Shown here: piece by piece, positions 14,355 through 18,619 of the stretch
Position numbering within the stretch: the stretch's first letter is position 1
Layout of the letters: the number at the start of each line of letters is the position of its first letter
Source: Kiritimatiellia bacterium
GTDB taxonomy: Bacteria > Verrucomicrobiota > Kiritimatiellia > RFP12 > UBA1067
Assembly: GCA_900771305.1 (NCBI GenBank)
Contig: CAAGNL010000300.1
Location: 1 to 18,619, forward strand
DNA: 18,619 bases
Direction of reading: 5' to 3'
Notes under the pieces: model-generated
Told to the model about the DNA's origin: nothing
The model's database searches: none
The model's input: only the letters and a program-made list of their open reading frames with translations
Translations under genes and position numbers: made by a program

Positions 14355-17300
14355 ACACAACCGACACGTCCGAGGGCGGGCTTGAGGCGCTGATCGTCCG
14401 GCATCTCGTCGAGGCGAACGGCTACGAGCAGGGAGCGAACGCCGACTACGACAAGGAGTACGCCATCGACGAGGCGAGGCTGTGGCGGTTCCTCAAGGCA
14501 ACGCAGCCGGAGGAGATGACGAAGCTCGGCGTGTTCGAGAGCGAGCAGAAGAAGCGGCAGTTCCTGAATCGGCTGAACGGCGAGCTCGTCAAGCGCGGCG
14601 TAATCGACGTGCTGCGTAAGGGGATCAAGGTCTATCCCGCGAACCTCGTCATGTTCTACATGCTGCCGAGGGCGAAGAACGCATCGTCCGAGGCGAAGTT
14701 CGCGCAAAACATCTTCAGCGTCACGCGGCAGCTCCGGTACTCCACGGACGCGGGGCGTCTTGCGCTCGACCTCTGCGTGTTCATCAACGGACTGCCGGTC
14801 ATCACGTTCGAGCTGAAGAACAGCCTCACGAAGCAATGCACGGACGATGCGGTGCAGCAGTACAAGAACGACCGCGATCCGCGAGAGACGTTGTTCTCGT
14901 TCCGGCGGACGCTGGTGCATTTCGCGGTGGACGACCAGACGGTCAAGTTCTGCACACGGCTTGCGGGCAAGGCGAGCTGGTTCCTGCCGTTCGACAAGGG
15001 ATGGAACGACGGGGCGGGCAACCCGCCCAATCCCGACGGGATCAAGACCGACTATCTCTGGAAGGACATTCTCACGAAGAGAAAACTCGCCCGCATCATC
15101 GAGAACTACGCGCAGGTCGTGGAGGAGACGGACGAGGAGACGAAGAAGACGACGGTCAAGCAGATATTCCCGCGCTACCACCAGCTTGACGCCGTGGAGA
15201 AGATCCTCGACAACGTGCGAAAGAACGGCGTGGGGCGTCGCTACCTCATCGAACACTCGGCGGGGAGCGGAAAGTCCAACTCCATCGCGTGGCTCGTCCA
15301 CCAGCTCGCGGAGCTGGAGAACGCGAACGGCGAGGCGATGTTCCATTCCGTCATCGTCGTCACGGACAGGCGCATTCTTGACAAGCAGATACGCGACACG
15401 ATCAAGAGCTTCATGCAGGTCAAGAGCGTGTTCGCATGGGCGGAGCATTCCGGCGAACTGAAGAAGGCCATTGAGGACGGCAAGCGCATCATCGTCACGA
15501 CCATCGAGAAGTTCCCGTACATCGTGGCGGAGGTATCCCCCGAACGCAGAGAGCCGCGTAAGCGGTCGCTAGAGGGGTGCGGCGACTTCGCCAAGGGCAA
15601 ACGGTTTGCGATTGTCATCGACGAAGCGCACTCCGGGCAGAACGGCCTCACGTCGGCGAAGATGAACATCGCGCTTGCCGGCGAGAAGTTCACCGATAAC
15701 ATGGACGACGAGGACAAGATCAACGTCCTCATGGAGGGGCGGCGGCTTTTGAAGGACGCCTCGTACTTCGCGTTCACGGCCACGCCCAAGAACAAGACGC
15801 TGGAGGTGTTCGGCGAGAAGTACGTGGAGGACGGCGAGGTGAAGTACCGTCCGTTCCACGTCTATACGATGAAGCAGGCGATCCAGGAGCGATTCATCCT
15901 CGACGTTCTCGCCAACTACACGACGATAGCGAGCTACTACAGGCTCAAGAAGTCCGTGGAGGACGATCCCGTGTTCGACAGGAAGCGGGCGCAGAAGAAA
16001 CTGCGGGCGTTCGTGGAGAGCGATTCGTACACCATCGGCAAGAAGGCCGCGATGATGGTGGAGCATTTCCACGAGCAGGTCATCGCCAAGGCGAAGATCG
16101 GCGGCAAGGCGCGTGCGATGGTCGTGACGGCGAGCATTGCGCGGTGCATCGAGTATTTCAAGGCCATCGAGAAGTGCCTTGCGGCGCGGCAGAGTCCCTA
16201 CAAGGCGATCATCGCGTTCTCCGGCGAACACCGGCTTGAGGACGGGACAACCGTCACGTCGGAGGGGATCAACGGCTTTCAGGACGCGAAGATTCCAAAG
16301 ACGTTCAAGAAGGAGCCGTATCGCATCCTCGTCGTGGCCGACATGTTCCAGACCGGGTTCGACGAGCCGCTCCTGCACACGATGTACGTGGACAAGACGC
16401 TCTCGGACATCAAGGCCGTCCAGACGCTCTCGCGCCTCAACCGGTGCCACCCGGAGAAGCGCGACACGTGCGTACTCGACTTCGCCAATGACGCGGGGGC
16501 GATCAAGGACGCATTCTCTCGCTACTACAAGACGACGCTCCTCTGCGGCGAGACGGACCCCAACAAGCTGCACGACCTCGTTTCCGACATGGAGAGTGCG
16601 CAGGTGTTCGCGCCGGAGGACGTGGAGGCGTCCGTCAGGCTCTACCTCGGCGGGGCGGGGCGCGAAACGCTCGATCCGAGGCTGAATGCCTGCGCAGCGA
16701 CGTACAAGGACAGTCTCGACACGGCGGGACAGATACGCTTCAAGAGCGCGGCAAAGGCGTTCATGCGGACGTACAACTTCCTCAGCGCGATCCTTCCCTA
16801 CGGGAACGCCGAATGGGAGCGGCTGTCGATATTCCTCAACCTCCTCGTCCCGAAACTGCCGTCGCCGGTGGATGAAGACCTCTCGCAGGGCATTCTTGAG
16901 ACGATAGACCTTGAAAGCTACCGCAACGAGGCGGGGGCGGCAATGAAGATCGCGCTGGAGGACGAGGACGCGGAACTTGCGCCGGTCCCCACGGGTGTCG
17001 CGGCGGGGCCGAGGGAGGTGGAACTCGACCCGCTTTCGGCGATCATCGCGGAGTTCAACGACCGCTTCGGCAACATCGCGTGGAACGACAAGGACAACGT
17101 CCTCCGTCAGATTCGGGAGATGCCGGGCATGGTGTCGAAGGACGAGCGCTATCAGAATGCCATGCGCAACTCAAGCCGGGACAATGCGCGGCTTGAAAGC
17201 GACCGTGCGCTTCTGGACACGATCCTTTCCATCATGAACGACAACATGGAGCTCTTCAAGCAGTACCAGGGCAATCCGTCGTTCAAGAGGTGGCTCTCGG

Positions 17301-17413
17301 ACTTCGTGTTCAACGCCACGTACAGGGCGGAGGACGAATACGAATACGCCGAGGCCGCGACCAAGGGCGACAGCAAGGAGAACGCCGACGATGGCTACGA
17401 CGCATCCAGATGA
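14351..17413 (+). CDS. hsdR: Type I restriction enzyme R subunit
   Basis: At 1020 residues this is of normal HsdR length. The N-terminal nuclease domain has a PD-(D/E)xK-type site: D140, then E154-L-K156 within VITFELKNSLT. A superfamily 2 translocase follows, with Walker A SAGSGKSNS (K308), a VIVVTDRRILDKQI block, DEAH at 424-427 and an FAFTATPKNKT motif III segment. The second RecA lobe carries ADMFQTGFDEPLLHTMYVDK and TLSRLNRCHPEK. The C-terminal part (about residues 800-1020) is helical, fitting the domain that docks on the methylase core. R subunits pump DNA through the bound complex and cut it at a distance when the recognition site is unmethylated. All key residues are present, so it should be active. 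ATG overlaps the Fic stop as ATGA, with GGGAGG shortly before. Confidence 0.95.
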   Translation: MNTTDTSEGGLEALIVRHLVEANGYEQGANADYDKEYAIDEARLWRFLKATQPEEMTKLGVFESEQKKRQFLNRLNGELVKRGVIDVLRKGIKVYPANLVMFYMLPRAKNASSEAKFAQNIFSVTRQLRYSTDAGRLALDLCVFINGLPVITFELKNSLTKQCTDDAVQQYKNDRDPRETLFSFRRTLVHFAVDDQTVKFCTRLAGKASWFLPFDKGWNDGAGNPPNPDGIKTDYLWKDILTKRKLARIIENYAQVVEETDEETKKTTVKQIFPRYHQLDAVEKILDNVRKNGVGRRYLIEHSAGSGKSNSIAWLVHQLAELENANGEAMFHSVIVVTDRRILDKQIRDTIKSFMQVKSVFAWAEHSGELKKAIEDGKRIIVTTIEKFPYIVAEVSPERREPRKRSLEGCGDFAKGKRFAIVIDEAHSGQNGLTSAKMNIALAGEKFTDNMDDEDKINVLMEGRRLLKDASYFAFTATPKNKTLEVFGEKYVEDGEVKYRPFHVYTMKQAIQERFILDVLANYTTIASYYRLKKSVEDDPVFDRKRAQKKLRAFVESDSYTIGKKAAMMVEHFHEQVIAKAKIGGKARAMVVTASIARCIEYFKAIEKCLAARQSPYKAIIAFSGEHRLEDGTTVTSEGINGFQDAKIPKTFKKEPYRILVVADMFQTGFDEPLLHTMYVDKTLSDIKAVQTLSRLNRCHPEKRDTCVLDFANDAGAIKDAFSRYYKTTLLCGETDPNKLHDLVSDMESAQVFAPEDVEASVRLYLGGAGRETLDPRLNACAATYKDSLDTAGQIRFKSAAKAFMRTYNFLSAILPYGNAEWERLSIFLNLLVPKLPSPVDEDLSQGILETIDLESYRNEAGAAMKIALEDEDAELAPVPTGVAAGPREVELDPLSAIIAEFNDRFGNIAWNDKDNVLRQIREMPGMVSKDERYQNAMRNSSRDNARLESDRALLDTILSIMNDNMELFKQYQGNPSFKRWLSDFVFNATYRAEDEYEYAEAATKGDSKENADDGYDASR

Positions 17414-18137
17414 CGCGATGCCGCGTGAGAAGTTCGCCCTTGATCCCAAGGGGGACTCGCTTTCGCAGGAAGAGCTGCTGGCAATCGTCCTCGGTTCTGG
17501 GGTGGCGGGATGCCCTGTCCTCGAGCTGTCGCGGCGGCTCATGGATGCGTTCCATTCGCCAGGCGAGTTCATTCGCGCAGACTGGCTGGAGATGAAGGCG
17601 AGGATCGCCGAATACAACGAGCGGAATCCCGACAAGCCGATCAAGGGGATTGCTGACGCGAAGCTTTACAAGATTGCTGCTGCGTTTCAGTTCGTGATGC
17701 GCGTCAGATCGACCATTACCGACCTTCGCTCCTACAACCTCCGTTCGTCGTCCGCCGCATACGAGGTGTTCAGGAAGATCGTGGAGGACGCGCCGGAGAA
17801 GGAACACTTCTTCGTGTTGCCGATGGACTCTGACTTCCACGCCATCTGTGAACCGGTAGATGTCTCGCAGGGTTCCGTGAGCCGGACGCCCGTGCATCCG
17901 AGGGACGTATTCTGCGAAGCCGTGCGCTACCGCGCATACGCCGTCCTCGTCGCGCACAACCATCCGTCCGGCGACCCCGAGCCGAGCAAGGAGGACATCG
18001 AGATAACCGAACGTCTGATCGAAACGGGCAAGCTTCTCGGCATACGGCTTATTGATCACCTCGTCCTCGGCTCGCCTGATTCCGCCAACGGCAGAGGCTT
18101 CGTCTCTATCCGCAATCTTGCGGTGCTTAAGTTCTGA
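17391..18137 (+). CDS. radC: RadC-family JAB/MPN (JAMM) domain protein
   Basis: The 248-residue protein has an N-terminal RadC-type helix-hairpin-helix-like part (SLSQEELLAIVLGSG) and a C-terminal metalloprotease-fold domain. The metal motif is VAHNHPSGDPEPSKEDI: H189 and H191, and D202 at the standard H-x10-D distance. PVHPRDVF lies just before, as in other RadC proteins. A DNA-repair role given to RadC long ago is not supported by later work; its relatives are frequent on genomic islands and near defence or mobile genes, and their activity is unclear. The gene starts inside hsdR (23-nt overlap), with AAGGAG 10 nt upstream; ATG 17418 is an alternative start. This makes it the last gene of the restriction operon rather than a separate unit. 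Confidence 0.92.
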   Translation: MATTHPDDAMPREKFALDPKGDSLSQEELLAIVLGSGVAGCPVLELSRRLMDAFHSPGEFIRADWLEMKARIAEYNERNPDKPIKGIADAKLYKIAAAFQFVMRVRSTITDLRSYNLRSSSAAYEVFRKIVEDAPEKEHFFVLPMDSDFHAICEPVDVSQGSVSRTPVHPRDVFCEAVRYRAYAVLVAHNHPSGDPEPSKEDIEITERLIETGKLLGIRLIDHLVLGSPDSANGRGFVSIRNLAVLKF

Positions 18138-18159
18138 CTCTCATCGAAAGGTTTTCACA

Positions 18160-18619
18160 ATGATTGCCAGAAAAACGCTATCTCTGATTGCTGTGGTCGC
18201 CTCCGCATGTTTGCCGACATTCGCCCGAACGATAGTCGTGCAGCCGCAGCCGGTATCGCCCTATGAGGACACGGAGGTTTCCACTAACGTGGTGATAAAC
18301 AAGGCCGACATCAGCTATTCCGATTTGCATTTCGCCTTTGCCGGGACGCCGACGAACAGCCTTGAGCTGGCTTTCGGAACCGACGTGAACACGAACGGCG
18401 TTCTGGAGGCGGAAGAAATCGCGTCGAGGTTTGGCTGGCGCAGCGGAAGGTACTTCATTGAGAATGCGGAGAGCGGAGAAGTTCTTGACGGGGCTGCGTC
18501 GAACTCGTCCCAAAGCTTCTCTATCGACCTTCATCTTGAGGTGAGATACGGCTCCCAGCAAGTGCGCAGCATGACAGTGTCGGGTGTGGATGCGGCGGCT
18601 TTTGGCGCAGTTGTCTCCA
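18160..18619 (+). CDS. Exported protein of unknown function, 3'-truncated by window edge
   Basis: ATG 18160 has GAAAGG 8 nt upstream. The peptide starts MIARKTLSLIAVVASACLPT and continues FA-R, a clear signal peptide. The frame stays open to the end of the window (153 codons). The mature part is beta-rich. It has a FGTDVNTNGVLEAEEI segment that resembles a calcium-binding D-x-N-x-N-G loop, followed by FGWRSGRYFIEN. I have seen this D-x-(N/D)-x-(N/D)-G plus GW.SGR layout in secreted proteins of Kiritimatiellae-type genomes, but cannot name a family. It is 22 nt from radC and might be read from the same transcript, although its role seems unrelated to defence. Confidence 0.75.
   Translation, partial: MIARKTLSLIAVVASACLPTFARTIVVQPQPVSPYEDTEVSTNVVINKADISYSDLHFAFAGTPTNSLELAFGTDVNTNGVLEAEEIASRFGWRSGRYFIENAESGEVLDGAASNSSQSFSIDLHLEVRYGSQQVRSMTVSGVDAAAFGAVVS

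Noticed and set aside
14198..15448. A 416-codon open frame on the - strand opposite hsdR
   Set aside because: It is antisense to the nuclease and Walker A parts of hsdR and shows only an arginine- and valine-rich composition.
15569..16573. A 334-codon open frame on the - strand opposite hsdR
   Set aside because: It is antisense to the helicase motifs and shows no domain of its own.
1..18619. CRISPR arrays, tRNA or rRNA genes, transposases and phase-variation simple repeats
   Set aside because: No regularly spaced repeats, cloverleaf candidates, transposase ORFs or long homopolymer or tandem tracts were noticed by eye. A covariance-model scan would be needed to exclude small RNAs.

Overview
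The window looks like chromosomal DNA from a GC-rich member of the Verrucomicrobiota/Kiritimatiellota side of the PVC group, probably host-associated. This is inferred from protein style only. The evidence is a giant secreted protein with autotransporter-associated beta-strand repeats plus a CotH kinase domain, secreted proteins ending in an R-F-F-[KR]-[VL] tail, and an ATPase starting with the NPF..GY..PEYFCDR signature. All real genes read on the + strand. No rRNA, tRNA, CRISPR array or transposase was seen.

Region 1 (1-2786) holds the 3' end of a calcineurin-like metallophosphoesterase, an overlapping gene for a secreted protein of unknown function, and a small hypothetical ORF. Region 2 (2787-8375) is an intergenic promoter region followed by a 1814-residue exported protein. 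This protein carries beta-strand repeats, an Ig-like segment, a CotH-type kinase domain and a lineage-style C-terminal tail. Region 3 (8376-10251) is a scar-like zone. An esterase pseudogene has lost its catalytic centre. Next comes an intact AAA-type ATPase gene with its own, apparently leaderless, promoter. A broken gene that keeps only a signal peptide and a frameshifted tail follows.

Region 4 (10264-18137) is the most notable part: a tightly packed defence operon. It starts with an AT-rich promoter (extended -10, with an inverted repeat over the -35). The order is then a small Cro/C1-type HTH regulator, a fused type I restriction-modification methylase-specificity protein (HsdM-HsdS with one target-recognition domain), a 38-codon ORF, a Fic protein with an excisionase-like HTH, HsdR, and a RadC/JAMM protein. 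All five junctions overlap by 1-23 nt, so one polycistronic, translationally coupled unit is likely. The regulator probably sets expression. The M-S fusion would methylate and give specificity, HsdR would translocate and cut, and Fic and RadC are built-in accessory factors of unknown role. Region 5 (18138-18619) is the 5' part of another exported protein, cut by the window edge.

The strongest leads for new biology are the fused half-specificity M-S protein with an AT-rich recognition domain, the coupled 38-codon ORF, the Fic and RadC genes inside the type I operon, and the leaderless promoters.
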